64,000 nt of DNA from CAZNXJ01 sp964577115 (GTDB lineage: Bacteria; Planctomycetota; Planctomycetia; Pirellulales; Pirellulaceae), in contig CAZNXJ010000008.1 of the NCBI GenBank assembly GCA_964577115.1, positions 1 to 64,000 of the forward strand, written 5' to 3'. Below are positions 17,682 to 25,564 of the stretch, piece after piece. The notes under the pieces are model-generated. The model was given only the letters and a program-made list of their open reading frames with translations. It was not told the origin of the DNA and made no database searches. The position numbers and the translations under genes are program-made. Each line of letters begins with the position of its first letter. Within the stretch, counting starts at the first letter, position 1.

Positions 17682-18121
17682 TCGTTTACCGAGCCGATAC
17701 GCGGCTCTGGTGACCTACACAATCACGTAAACTTTGCGGCCGCTCTGCGAATCTCGTAGAGCGGCCGCTGTCGTTTCTTGTCTTTCTCCGGCTCACGCGG
17801 GACCGTGTCTGACCGTCCATTTCGGTGAGCTTTCCGCGGCCATGGCGCGGAATTTATGCCGCCTGGAGAAGCACTTTTGTGCGGAACACGATTGTTGGAT
17901 TTCCGGGGAGGGACGGTTCGAACTTAGACGCTGGAGGCATCGATGTTCGGACGCGTATGCCTGAATCGCATGGAGTTGAGTTTGGCGCGCGGGTGAGTAC
18001 CGCGGACAGGCGCTTGGGCAAATCGAGACGGCGTGAACGGCGAGTCTTGGCGGAACCGCTCCTCACTGCTGGCCACGAACGCTTGGTCGCCGCTTTGGAA
18101 GGCTGTAAGGAGACGTTTTTC
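17682..18121. other. Intergenic region between the oxidoreductase and porin genes
   Basis: These 440 bases hold the oxidoreductase terminator (17736-17780) and the porin leader. The porin frame stays open upstream to 17825, but the extra residues lack protein character, and the strong AAGGAG and signal peptide at 18122 argue against a longer protein. No separate gene is seen. Confidence 0.5.
17736..17780 (+). terminator. Rho-independent terminator of the oxidoreductase gene
   Basis: A perfect 11-bp stem, GCGGCCGCTCT (17736-17746) with AGAGCGGCCGC (17758-17768), closes an 11-base loop. A T-rich stretch (TGTCGTTTCTTGTCTTT) follows. It lies 54 bases after the stop at 17681. Confidence 0.88.
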
Positions 18122-19471
18122 ATGAAGGTGAATTGGCTATTGGCCCTCGCGACGGTCGTCGCTTCCATAAGCGGCTCCGCGTCGTACGTGCGGGCCCAAA
18201 CGTACACAGTCGGGACCGGGGGCGAGCCGCCCATCCGGTTTACCGCGAACGGTTGCGCGAACTGTAACAGCACCAACCTGTCTGGAGACTGCGGGTGCGC
18301 TGGTGCGTGTGGCTGCGACGTGGATTGCTCGGAACCCATCCGCCTCTTCCCCGTCTTCCCGGGTAACATCACCGTGACGGGTTGGCTCGACGCGGGTGGC
18401 ACGGCCAACGCGCACAGCCCCATCAGCAACTACAACGGCACGGTGACGTTCAACGACCGTGACGAGCTGATGATGAATCAGGCTTATGCGGTCATTCAGC
18501 GTGAGATTAACACGCGCGACTACGTGTGGGACATCGGTGGCCGGATCGATATTCTCTACGGCACCGACTACATTTTCACGCAGGCGACAGGCCTCGAGCT
18601 CGAACGCGACGGCACGACGGGCTGGAACAACCGGACGTTCTACGGTGTCGCGATGCCCCAGGCGTACCTCGAATTCGGCTATGCGGATCTTTCGGTCCGC
18701 GTGGGCCACTTCTACACAATCATCGGCAACGAGGTGGTCACGGCGCCCGATAACTTTTTCTACTCGCACGCGTACACGATGCAGTACGGCGAGCCGTTTA
18801 CGCACACGGGTGTGCTGACCACGTACAACTTGACCGATCAGCTGGTGCTGCTCAACGGTATCCACAACGGCTGGGACGTGTTCGACCGGGCTCGGGAACG
18901 AGCGGCGTATCTGGGCGGCGTTACGTGGACGAGCAGTGACGAGCAGATAACGTTGGCCGCGACGACGTCGATCGGCGACGAACCGAACCTGAACGACGTT
19001 TTCACGAACCGTTCGATTTACAGCTTGGTAGCCTCGCTGCAGCTGACCGAAAATCTGCGGTACGTGATTCAGCATGACAACGCCTGGCAGCGCGACTATT
19101 TTGCTCAGGACGTTGATGCCGAATGGTACGGCCTGAACCAATACCTGTTCTACACGATCAACGAACGCTGGACGGCGGGTCTGCGCGGCGAGTGGTTCCG
19201 CGATGACGACGGCGTCCGCGTCTCCGGTATCCGGGCGACCAACCCGATCAACACGGGCAATGTGCCAGGGTACGCGGGAACCCTTTTCCCGGGCAATTTC
19301 TATGAGATTTCCGCGGGGCTGAACTGGACGCCACACCCGAACTTCCGTGTTCGCCCAGAGCTCCGCTGGGACTGGTACGACGGCGACGCGCCGACGGGCC
19401 TGTTGCCGTTCGACGACGGAACGGACGATTTCCAGTTCACGGCTGCCTGCGATGTGATCGTGCTTTGGTAG
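18122..19471 (+). CDS. Planctomycete outer-membrane porin (BBP2-like beta-barrel) with Cys-rich N-terminus
   Basis: A 449-residue outer-membrane beta-barrel resembling the BBP2/OmpL-like porins of planctomycetes. Residues 1-25 are a signal peptide. Directly after it comes a segment at about 42-68 with seven cysteines in Cys-Gly and Cys-Asn pairs, then alternating hydrophobic strands through to the end. The final 'CDVIVLW' ends in an aromatic residue, as expected for BAM-dependent barrels. The phrases 'MPQAYLEFGYADLSVRVGHF' and 'WTPHPNFRVRPELRWDWYDG', each read piecewise, are typical of the family. The ATG at 18122 is supported by AAGGAG (18107-18112). The gene has its own terminator. The Cys-rich part may form disulphides or a surface-linked network. 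Confidence 0.88.
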   Translation: MKVNWLLALATVVASISGSASYVRAQTYTVGTGGEPPIRFTANGCANCNSTNLSGDCGCAGACGCDVDCSEPIRLFPVFPGNITVTGWLDAGGTANAHSPISNYNGTVTFNDRDELMMNQAYAVIQREINTRDYVWDIGGRIDILYGTDYIFTQATGLELERDGTTGWNNRTFYGVAMPQAYLEFGYADLSVRVGHFYTIIGNEVVTAPDNFFYSHAYTMQYGEPFTHTGVLTTYNLTDQLVLLNGIHNGWDVFDRARERAAYLGGVTWTSSDEQITLAATTSIGDEPNLNDVFTNRSIYSLVASLQLTENLRYVIQHDNAWQRDYFAQDVDAEWYGLNQYLFYTINERWTAGLRGEWFRDDDGVRVSGIRATNPINTGNVPGYAGTLFPGNFYEISAGLNWTPHPNFRVRPELRWDWYDGDAPTGLLPFDDGTDDFQFTAACDVIVLW

Positions 19472-19503
19472 CCGCTCGCGCCGACACGCAATCGAAGCAC
19501 CGA

Positions 19504-19545
19504 CAAGCGCCGTTTGGGGGAATACCTCAAGCGGCGTTTGTTTTT
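19504..19545 (+). terminator. Rho-independent terminator of the porin gene
   Basis: A 13-bp stem with G-U pairs: CAAGCGCCGTTTG (19504-19516) and CAAGCGGCGTTTG (19528-19540). An 11-base loop separates the arms and TTTTT follows. It lies 33 bases after the porin stop. Confidence 0.85.
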
Positions 19546-19640
19546 GCTGCGTGCCAAACCGAGGGACGTGCTGTCCGACCGCCGTTGACCCCTCTGGGTA
19601 ACGGCCGGACAATGCTACTTTCGGTGCACCTGGCGGATGC

Positions 19641-21500
19641 GTGACCGGTAAGCGGCGGCTTTGGGGTGAGGACAGTGCGGTGCGAAGTTCTCGGTTGTTT
19701 CGCCGGCTGCTCACGATCCATGCCGTGGTCAGCGGCGCGGTGGTGTTGCTTCTGGCCATGGCGTGGCTCGCCTGGCACCGCCAAAGCGACCACGCGGTAC
19801 GGCGCGCTCACCTGCGGACCGTTGCCGAACTACTATCCGCCGAGTTGACGGACGAACAAGCCGCGTCCCGCTTCACCACGTTGCCGCTCGAACAGGCCGC
19901 CGAGCGCTGGGCCGAACGCGCGGGCGTCACCATTGCCATTGTCGACACGCAGGGCGCCGTGCTCGCCAACTCGGCCGGCGACCAGGACTTTCCCGCGAGC
20001 CTCGCGACTCGGCCTGAAGTGCGCGAGGCCTTGCGCGGCGCTGCACCGGGAGAAGACCTGCGGTGGAATCCCGCGCGGCGGCGCGACGAGCATCACATTG
20101 CTCTGCCGCTTGTCGCCGATGGCCAAACGATTGGCGTCTTGCGAGTGACCGGGGCGGTGGAGCAGGGGACCGGAGGCCGCGCGGCGCTCGCCGCCTTGGG
20201 GTTCGGCTTCCTGCTCTGGTCGATCGGAATGGCAGGCGCCTACGTATGGCTGGGCCGAGCCTTCCTGCCGCTCGAACAACTCGCCCGGCGTTCGCGGGCG
20301 CTCGCGGCCGGTGAGGCCTCAACGGAATTTGCCTATCACGAAGACGACGAAATCGGTCAGCTTAACGCAGCCATCGTTGACATGAGCGTCAAGCGAGCCG
20401 GCGGCCTCGTGCAACTGCGCGAAAAGAGTGACCTCTTAACCACGGTGCTCGGCAACATGGTCGAAGGTGTCATTGCGGTGGCACCCGACGAGACCGTGCT
20501 GATCGCCAATGCGGCCAGCGGTCGGATGCTGGGGTTTGCGGCCGAGAGCGCCGTCGGGCGAGCGCTGTTCGAAGTCACGCGCAATCAGCATCTGCACAAC
20601 GCCGTGCGTGAATCGTTTCGCTCGCGCAAAGTCGTAAATCTTGAATTCGACGCGCCCGGAAGCACGCGGCGCATCGTCTACGTTCGCGCCGCTCCACTGA
20701 CCTCCGAACCTCGTGCCGGCGTCATGATTGTCATGCACGACGTCACGGAACTGCGGAGGCTTGAAAATCTGCGCCGCGAATTCGTGGCAAACGTTTCGCA
20801 CGAGCTGAAGACACCGTTGGCTTCGGTCAAGGCGTACGCGGAGACCTTGCGGCTCGGGGCCATCGAAGATGCCGAGCATCGGCTCGAGTTTGTATGCCGA
20901 ATTGAAGAGCAAGCCGATCGTTTGCACGGGCTGATTGTCGATTTGCTGCACTTGGCGCGCGTCGAAGCCGGTCAGGAAGCCTTCGAACTCGTCGAAATTC
21001 CGCTCGCCGCGGCCGTTGAAGAATGTCTTGAACAGTTCGCGCCTGTCGCTGCCGCTCGCCATATGCGGCTCTACCGGGATGCCTCCGACGAATCACTAAC
21101 AGTGGTCGCCGACGAGGAAGGCTTGAACACCATTCTCAAGAACCTGATCGACAACGCTCTGAAATACACGCCCGAAGGGGGCGAAGTGGCTGTCGGATGG
21201 AGTCGCGAGGAGCCGTTTGGCCTGATATGGGTGCGTGACAATGGAATCGGGATTGCTCCACGCGATCAACAGCGCGTCTTCGAACGCTTCTTCCGCGTCG
21301 ACAAGGCCCGCTCGCGCGAACTCGGTGGCACCGGACTGGGGCTATCGATCGTCAAGCATTTAGCGCAAGCTTTCGGCGGGGATGTCGGACTGACGAGCCA
21401 GCCGGGCGCCGGCAGCACGTTCACAGTACGACTTCCGCTGGCGCGCCGTCCGCTGACAGAGAAGCACGCCGAGGCGATCGGCAAGCAAAGTGTTACATAG
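19641..21500 (+). CDS. phoR: PhoR-type membrane sensor histidine kinase
   Basis: A 619-residue histidine kinase of the phosphate-response type. Two membrane segments (about 23-45 and 182-205) enclose a periplasmic sensor region. They are followed by HAMP (about 206-250), PAS (about 262-370), HisKA with phospho-acceptor H387 in 'VSHELKTPL', and a HATPase with 'NLIDNALKYTPEGG', 'RDNGIGI' and 'GTGLGLSI'. The next two genes encode PhoU and a PhoB-type regulator, which supports a role in phosphate signalling. The first GTG at 19641 is used here. A second GTG at 19680 has a better ribosome-binding site (TGAGGA) and may be the real start. The kinase lies first in the set, the reverse of the usual phoB-phoR order. 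Confidence 0.9.
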   Translation: MTGKRRLWGEDSAVRSSRLFRRLLTIHAVVSGAVVLLLAMAWLAWHRQSDHAVRRAHLRTVAELLSAELTDEQAASRFTTLPLEQAAERWAERAGVTIAIVDTQGAVLANSAGDQDFPASLATRPEVREALRGAAPGEDLRWNPARRRDEHHIALPLVADGQTIGVLRVTGAVEQGTGGRAALAALGFGFLLWSIGMAGAYVWLGRAFLPLEQLARRSRALAAGEASTEFAYHEDDEIGQLNAAIVDMSVKRAGGLVQLREKSDLLTTVLGNMVEGVIAVAPDETVLIANAASGRMLGFAAESAVGRALFEVTRNQHLHNAVRESFRSRKVVNLEFDAPGSTRRIVYVRAAPLTSEPRAGVMIVMHDVTELRRLENLRREFVANVSHELKTPLASVKAYAETLRLGAIEDAEHRLEFVCRIEEQADRLHGLIVDLLHLARVEAGQEAFELVEIPLAAAVEECLEQFAPVAAARHMRLYRDASDESLTVVADEEGLNTILKNLIDNALKYTPEGGEVAVGWSREEPFGLIWVRDNGIGIAPRDQQRVFERFFRVDKARSRELGGTGLGLSIVKHLAQAFGGDVGLTSQPGAGSTFTVRLPLARRPLTEKHAEAIGKQSVT

Positions 21501-21586
21501 AAGCTGTGCGGGCCGCTGCTCCGCTCGCGAGCGAGCTTCACAGGATCTTCACCGAACCTTCACAAACGGCAATTAGAAATCGGGAT

Positions 21587-22297
21587 ATGAGCAGACATCT
21601 TGTGCGGGACATGGAACGGATTCACCGCGAGGTCCTGACGCTGTCGGGCTTCGTTGAAGAGATGATCGATCGGGCGACAATGGCGCTGTGCGATCGCAGC
21701 GACGAGATGGCTCGGGAGGTCGTCGATTCGGACGCGGAGGTCGATCAGCGCGAGGTGCAGATCGAGGAAGATTGCTTGAAGATCCTCGCTTTGCATCAGC
21801 CGGTCGCCGGCGACCTGCGACGCATTGCCACGGTGCTGAAGGTCAATAACGACCTGGAACGCATCGCCGACCTGGCTGTGAATATTTCGCAGCGGGCCCG
21901 CGCGATTAATCGCTATCCGCAGTTTCCCATTCCGGACGACGTTCGCCGGATGGCCGCACTAGCGACTCGCATGGTCCGCAGCGCCATGGACGCGTTTGTC
22001 AATCTCGATGCCGATGCCGCGCGAGCGGTCCTGCGCACCGACGGAGAGGTGGACAAGCTGAACGTGCGCGTCATCGATCAACTGACGGAAACCATGCAGC
22101 GCGACCCGGCGCTCGTGCCGCCCTCGCTGCACTGCTTCTCCGCTTCCCGGCACATTGAACGTATCGGAGACCATGCAACCAACATCGCCGAAGACGTCAT
22201 TTATCTCGTCGAGGGAGATATCGTTCGGCACCAGCACCATTTCTTCGAGTCACCTGACCGCGACGAGTATGGCGAAGGGACGCATTCTGATCATTGA
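21587..22297 (+). CDS. phoU: PhoU-type phosphate signalling regulator
   Basis: A 236-residue all-helical protein with two PhoU repeats, each carrying the metal-binding E(R)xxD motif: 'ERIADLAVNI' and 'ERIGDHATNIAEDV'. PhoU dampens PhoR signalling when phosphate is plentiful and interacts with the Pst transporter. Length matches the family. The ATG at 21587 begins the recognisable family sequence. The frame extends upstream, but without similarity. The gene sits between the kinase and the response regulator, overlapping the latter's start by 29 bases, which suggests translational coupling. No pst transporter genes lie in the window. Confidence 0.93.
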   Translation: MSRHLVRDMERIHREVLTLSGFVEEMIDRATMALCDRSDEMAREVVDSDAEVDQREVQIEEDCLKILALHQPVAGDLRRIATVLKVNNDLERIADLAVNISQRARAINRYPQFPIPDDVRRMAALATRMVRSAMDAFVNLDADAARAVLRTDGEVDKLNVRVIDQLTETMQRDPALVPPSLHCFSASRHIERIGDHATNIAEDVIYLVEGDIVRHQHHFFESPDRDEYGEGTHSDH

Positions 22298-22985
22298 AGA
22301 CGATCGGCCGCTGGCCGACGTGCTGGCTTATAACCTCCGCCAGGCAGGCTTCGACGTACTTGTTGCCTCCGACGGTCTGGACGGCCTGACGCAGGCGCAA
22401 CTCAAGTCGCCCGACCTGGTGATTCTGGATGTGATGCTGCCGGTGATCGACGGACACGAAGTTTGCCGCCGCTTGCGTGCAGACCCGACCGCCAAGGACG
22501 TGCGCATCATGATGCTGACCGCCAAGGCGGAAGAATCCGACGAGCTGATTGGTTTTACGCTCGGCGCGGACGATTACGTAACCAAGCCGTTTAGCGTCAA
22601 GGTGCTGCTCGAACGCGTGAAGGCGGCCTTTCGCCGAGCGGCGGCGGAGCCAAACGGCGAGGACGTGGCAGTTGAGCAGGGGTTGATGGTCGACCGGCGC
22701 CGGCACCGAGCAACGCTGCATGGCCGCTCGCTGCCACTGACGCGCAGCGAATTCCGGCTTCTCGATACGCTCATCCGTCAGCCGGGACGCGTGTTTCAGC
22801 GCAGCGAGCTCATCAACGCAGCGCTCGGCGAGGACACGATGGTGCTCGAACGCACCATCGACGTGCACATTCGCGCTCTGCGCCGTAAATTAGGCGAGGC
22901 CGCTCAGCTGATTGAAACAGTGCGCGGCGTCGGTTACCGTTTCCGGGATCCGCAGGCAGTGCCGGAGGCGGAAGGTCAGGACTGA
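22269..22985 (+). CDS. phoB: PhoB-type OmpR-family response regulator
   Basis: A 238-residue two-domain regulator. The N-terminal receiver has the phospho-acceptor Asp in 'VILDVMLP' and the switch lysine in 'VTKPFS'. The C-terminal OmpR/PhoB winged helix has 'LTRSEFRLLDTLIRQPGRVFQRSELI' elements and the closing 'IETVRGVGYRF', each seen in part. It binds DNA to activate phosphate-starvation genes in known systems, and no Pho box was identified here. Its ATG at 22269 lies inside the 3' end of phoU. It is the last gene of the kinase-PhoU-regulator set, with the VOC gene 27 bases further on and possibly cotranscribed. Confidence 0.93.
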   Translation: MAKGRILIIEDDRPLADVLAYNLRQAGFDVLVASDGLDGLTQAQLKSPDLVILDVMLPVIDGHEVCRRLRADPTAKDVRIMMLTAKAEESDELIGFTLGADDYVTKPFSVKVLLERVKAAFRRAAAEPNGEDVAVEQGLMVDRRRHRATLHGRSLPLTRSEFRLLDTLIRQPGRVFQRSELINAALGEDTMVLERTIDVHIRALRRKLGEAAQLIETVRGVGYRFRDPQAVPEAEGQD

Positions 22986-23012
22986 CGGCGGGAGAACTTT
23001 CGAGGACGAGCG

Positions 23013-23411
23013 ATGCAGGTCCGAGCGGTTTTGGAAACGTGCCTCTATGTGGACGACCTGCAGGCGGCGGAAGATTTTTATCAGCGCGTTCTCGGCTTGG
23101 AGTTGCTCTCGCGGCAGGAGGGGCGTCACAGCTTCTTTCGCTGTGGTGCCGGCATGCTGTTGCTCTTCGAGCCGACGGCCAGCGAGCAGCCCGGCGATGT
23201 CCCTACGCATGGAGCGCGCGGACCGGGGCACGTTGCGTTCGCAGCGCATCCGCACGAGCTTCTCGCCTGGCGCATCTGGCTGCGCACGCAGGGGGTGCCA
23301 ATCGAGGAGGAAGTGACGTGGCCCAACGGCGGGCAATCGATTTACTTCCGCGATCCGGCGGGTAATAGCCTGGAGCTCGCGACGCCGAGCATCTGGGGGC
23401 TTGGCGGGTAG
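23013..23411 (+). CDS. VOC-superfamily (glyoxalase/bleomycin-resistance fold) protein
   Basis: A 132-residue protein with the paired beta-alpha-beta-beta-beta units of the vicinal oxygen chelate fold. It opens with 'ETCLYVDDLQAAEDFYQRVLGLEL' (read in parts) and closes with 'FRDPAGNSLELATPSIW', both characteristic. Candidate metal ligands include the His in 'GHVAFA' and the Glu in 'SLELATP'. The family covers glyoxalases, ring-cleaving dioxygenases and resistance proteins, and the reaction here is not predictable. It follows the phoB-type gene by 27 bases. Confidence 0.9.
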   Translation: MQVRAVLETCLYVDDLQAAEDFYQRVLGLELLSRQEGRHSFFRCGAGMLLLFEPTASEQPGDVPTHGARGPGHVAFAAHPHELLAWRIWLRTQGVPIEEEVTWPNGGQSIYFRDPAGNSLELATPSIWGLGG

Positions 23412-23450
23412 CCCTCCGCGCTGCGCCGAATACGAATTCGGCCCGGCGCG

Positions 23451-23720
23451 CTACGCCGCGTTACTGCGGCTCGCTCGCGCGGGTGTCGGAGCGGGTTCGG
23501 TTTGTACGAGGCAGCCGTCCCGATCGAACAGCTTGAGCTGCTGTTCTTCCACGAACCAGACGGCCTGCATTCCATCGCATTGGAAGCGGCGTCCGCAGTA
23601 GAATCCTCCTCGGATGAGCAGCGATTCGTGAAGCTGGGCCGCAGGATCGGCACCGAGCGACGTGAAGCGTTGGCGAAGATGATGGCGTACGACGTCCGTG
23701 ATCTCGCCGGGGTTCGTCAT
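23451..23720 (-). CDS. Small hypothetical protein
   Basis: An 89-residue protein that I do not assign to a family. It has a helical N-terminal part ('EITDVVRHHLRQRF') and a compact beta-rich core 'FYCGRRFQCDGMQAVWFVEE'. The Tyr-Cys-Gly and Phe-x-Cys-Asp pairs and alternating hydrophobic residues look like a real small fold rather than a chance frame. Its tail is Pro/Ala-rich. It converges with the VOC gene, with 39 bases between the stops. No clear ribosome-binding site precedes the ATG. Confidence 0.6.
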   Translation of the reverse strand: MTNPGEITDVVRHHLRQRFTSLGADPAAQLHESLLIRGGFYCGRRFQCDGMQAVWFVEEQQLKLFDRDGCLVQTEPAPTPARASRSNAA

Positions 23721-24012
23721 GGAGCTAATTCAGCAAGCAGGGCGAATCAGTGAAACGTTGTGGGGTAGCAGCCCGCTTCGGAACTGCCAGTGGGGGCGGC
23801 CGACACCACGTGGCCGTCCTGACAAGTAGATCGGCCGCACGTAGCATGCAGATGCAGGCGTCTCGTTTTGCTTGGCAAAGTCCGCCTGGATCCCCCTGTT
23901 TTTCGAGATGGCATGCTGAGCATTGGCCGATACACCCATTCGGGTAGTGGTGCGAAGCAATGCAGAGAGAATCGATGGCTTGGGGCCTGAACGCGTCTTG
24001 GAGGGGGGAGCG

Positions 24013-24501
24013 ATGGAGTTTGCCGCATCGCGGCCATTTCGAGGGGACGTAGAGAAGGCGTTCGCGACGGCGGCCTCGTCGCTGATGGGGCTCGGATTTC
24101 GCATCGCGTCAAAAACGGCGAACGTGCTCGAGTTCGAAGGGCCGGGCATGTACAGCACTCGGCAAAACAGTCTGCTGGGCGCCTCGCGTATCCGCATTCA
24201 GTGCGACCACGGCCGCGCGGAACTCGAAGCGCAACTGGGCGCTGCCGCTCGCATGAAACGCTTTGTCAGAACCTTTCCGACTCTGCTGATCCTGTTCATC
24301 GGAGCGGTGCTCTGCGGCGTATTCTGGACCGTCTTCGGCCCGGGCGTGTGGATTTACCCGGTAGCGATTGCCTTGGGCGTCAATGCGGGCGTGTGGTGGC
24401 TCATCGGGCCCTGGATGGCGCGCAGCATCGAGTTGCGCACGCGTGAGGCGCTCGAGACACTGCTGAACAACCTAGTTATCGCCGGCGAATCCCTGGGATG
24501 A
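24013..24501 (+). CDS. Two-helix membrane protein, unknown function
   Basis: A 162-residue protein whose first 80 residues are a soluble alpha/beta segment ('MEFAASRPFRGDVEKAF'). Two membrane helices follow, at about 87-107 ('TLLILFIGAVLCGVFW') and 112-131 ('IYPVAIALGVNAGVWWLIG'), and then a short charged tail. I do not recognise a family. The ATG at 24013 has a very strong purine-rich site (GGAGGGGGGAG) directly upstream. An earlier in-frame ATG at 23923 lacks one. It lies before the tRNA-Ser gene and is transcribed alone. Confidence 0.65.
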   Translation: MEFAASRPFRGDVEKAFATAASSLMGLGFRIASKTANVLEFEGPGMYSTRQNSLLGASRIRIQCDHGRAELEAQLGAAARMKRFVRTFPTLLILFIGAVLCGVFWTVFGPGVWIYPVAIALGVNAGVWWLIGPWMARSIELRTREALETLLNNLVIAGESLG

Positions 24502-24767
24502 AGAGCGGCGTGCGGCGGTCCGTCGGCCACCCACCCGCTGTTGCTCCTCGGAAGCTTGCATTCCCGCGGCGGGGCTCGCCTTTGCGACTGCCAAGGGACG
24601 TGGTAGACTTGGCCACGGCATCGCCACCAAATCTTGCAAGGCGGTGGCACTCGCCGCTAGTTGGGCGGGGGCGCAATCGTGTCGTTGCGGCGCTTGGCGC
24701 TCCAAGCGAGTAGCTGCTGTCGGCGAACAAGCGACAGACTCAGCAACACGTGTAACACAACAGCAAC

Positions 24768-24854
24768 GGATGGGTGGCCGAGTGGTCGAAGGCGGCGGTC
24801 TTGAAAACCGCAGTACCCTAACGGGTACCGGGGGTTCGAATCCCTCCCCATCCG
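24768..24854 (+). tRNA. tRNA-Ser (anticodon UGA)
   Basis: An 87-base class II tRNA. The acceptor stem GGATGGG (24768-24774) pairs with CCCATCC (24847-24853), followed by the discriminator G at 24854. The anticodon stem GCGGT/ACCGC holds the loop CTTGAAA, giving anticodon TGA. A long variable arm (GTACCC, TAAC loop, GGGTAC) and a T-arm with TTCGAAT confirm a serine tRNA. The 3' CCA is not encoded. The repeat-rich mobile region begins about 20 bases downstream. Confidence 0.96.
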
Positions 24855-24966
24855 CTTCGCTTCGCTTGTTGTCTATGGCCGAGCGACGGCAAGGCGTATG
24901 GGTTCGAGTCCCTCCTCGCGCACATCTCCGGCTCCAGCGCCGCCCCTTTCCCGGATTTCACTCCCG

Positions 24967-25453
24967 TCCGCGCACCAACCGGCCCGCCGCAACGCGGCGG
25001 CCTCCGCGTGGTCCCGCCAAACCGAGAACCGCGAAGCGGTGGATCCCAAACTAGCCCAGGGGCAGGGCCGCAGGTCCGCACCCCTGGGTGCGAAACGCGC
25101 TCACACCGGGACCATGCGGGTTGCACACCCGATCCGCGCCGCCCAGCAAACACAATCCGCGCACCAACGGGCCCGCCGCAACGCGGCGGCCTCCGCGTGG
25201 TCCCGCCGAATCGAGATCCGCGAAGCGGTGGATCCCAACTAGCCCAGGGGCAGGGCCGCAGGTCCGCACCCCTGGGTGCGAAACGCGCTCACACCGGGAC
25301 CATGCGGGTTGCACACCCGATCCGCGCCGCCCAGCAAACACAATCCGCGCACCAACCGGCCTGCCGCAACGCGGCGGCCTTCGTGTGGCCCCGCCGAATC
25401 GAGAACCGCGAAGCGGTGGATCCCAACTAGCCCAGGGGCAGGGCCGCAGGTCC
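24967..25453 (+). repeat. Tandem repeat array, unit 188-189 bp, 2.6 copies
   Basis: Each unit begins TCCGCGCACCAAC. Copies start at 24967, 25156 and 25344, so the period is 189 then 188 bases. The third copy is cut after about 110 bases by the IS left end. Units are nearly identical and contain several small palindromes, such as GCCGCAACGCGGC and CGCACCCCTGGGTGCG. They are far too long for CRISPR repeats. All frames stay open through the array because of skewed composition, but no protein is implied. Confidence 0.9.
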
Positions 25454-25507
25454 AATGCTACTCGGATAAGGCTAAGTCGTTGTGCGGCATTGATCTAGAC
25501 AAAAAAC

Positions 25508-25561
25508 GGCCTCCGTTGCCATGCTGACGTATATCAAAAGCACATCGCAGGCAAGGAGGCC
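25508..25561 (+). promoter_or_regulatory. Hairpin that sequesters the transposase ribosome-binding site
   Basis: GGCCTCCGTTGCC (25508-25520) pairs with GGCAAGGAGGCC (25550-25561) over 12 base pairs with one bulged G. The second arm contains the transposase Shine-Dalgarno sequence AAGGAGG (25553-25559), so a transcript entering from outside would mask it. IS10 and IS50 use comparable structures to block translation from read-through transcripts. No promoter inside the loop was identified with confidence. Confidence 0.65.
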
Positions 25562-25564
25562 ATC

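Noticed and set aside
18137..19759. A 540-codon open frame antisense to the porin gene
   Set aside because: High GC keeps the complementary frame open; the sense strand has a signal peptide, beta-strand pattern, strong ribosome-binding site and terminator, and the antisense protein has no family resemblance.
24855..24920. Second tRNA after tRNA-Ser, suggested by a GGTTCGAGTCC T-arm-like sequence
   Set aside because: No acceptor, D or anticodon stems can be paired around it, and the same block recurs inverted at 27.3 kb as part of the repeat island.
24967..25453. Possible CRISPR array
   Set aside because: The unit is 188-189 bases with no alternating unique spacers and no cas genes nearby.
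24898..25498. Several overlapping open frames in the tandem repeats
   Set aside because: All frames stay open because of repeat composition; translations are periodic and Arg/Pro/Ala-rich, with no ribosome-binding sites.
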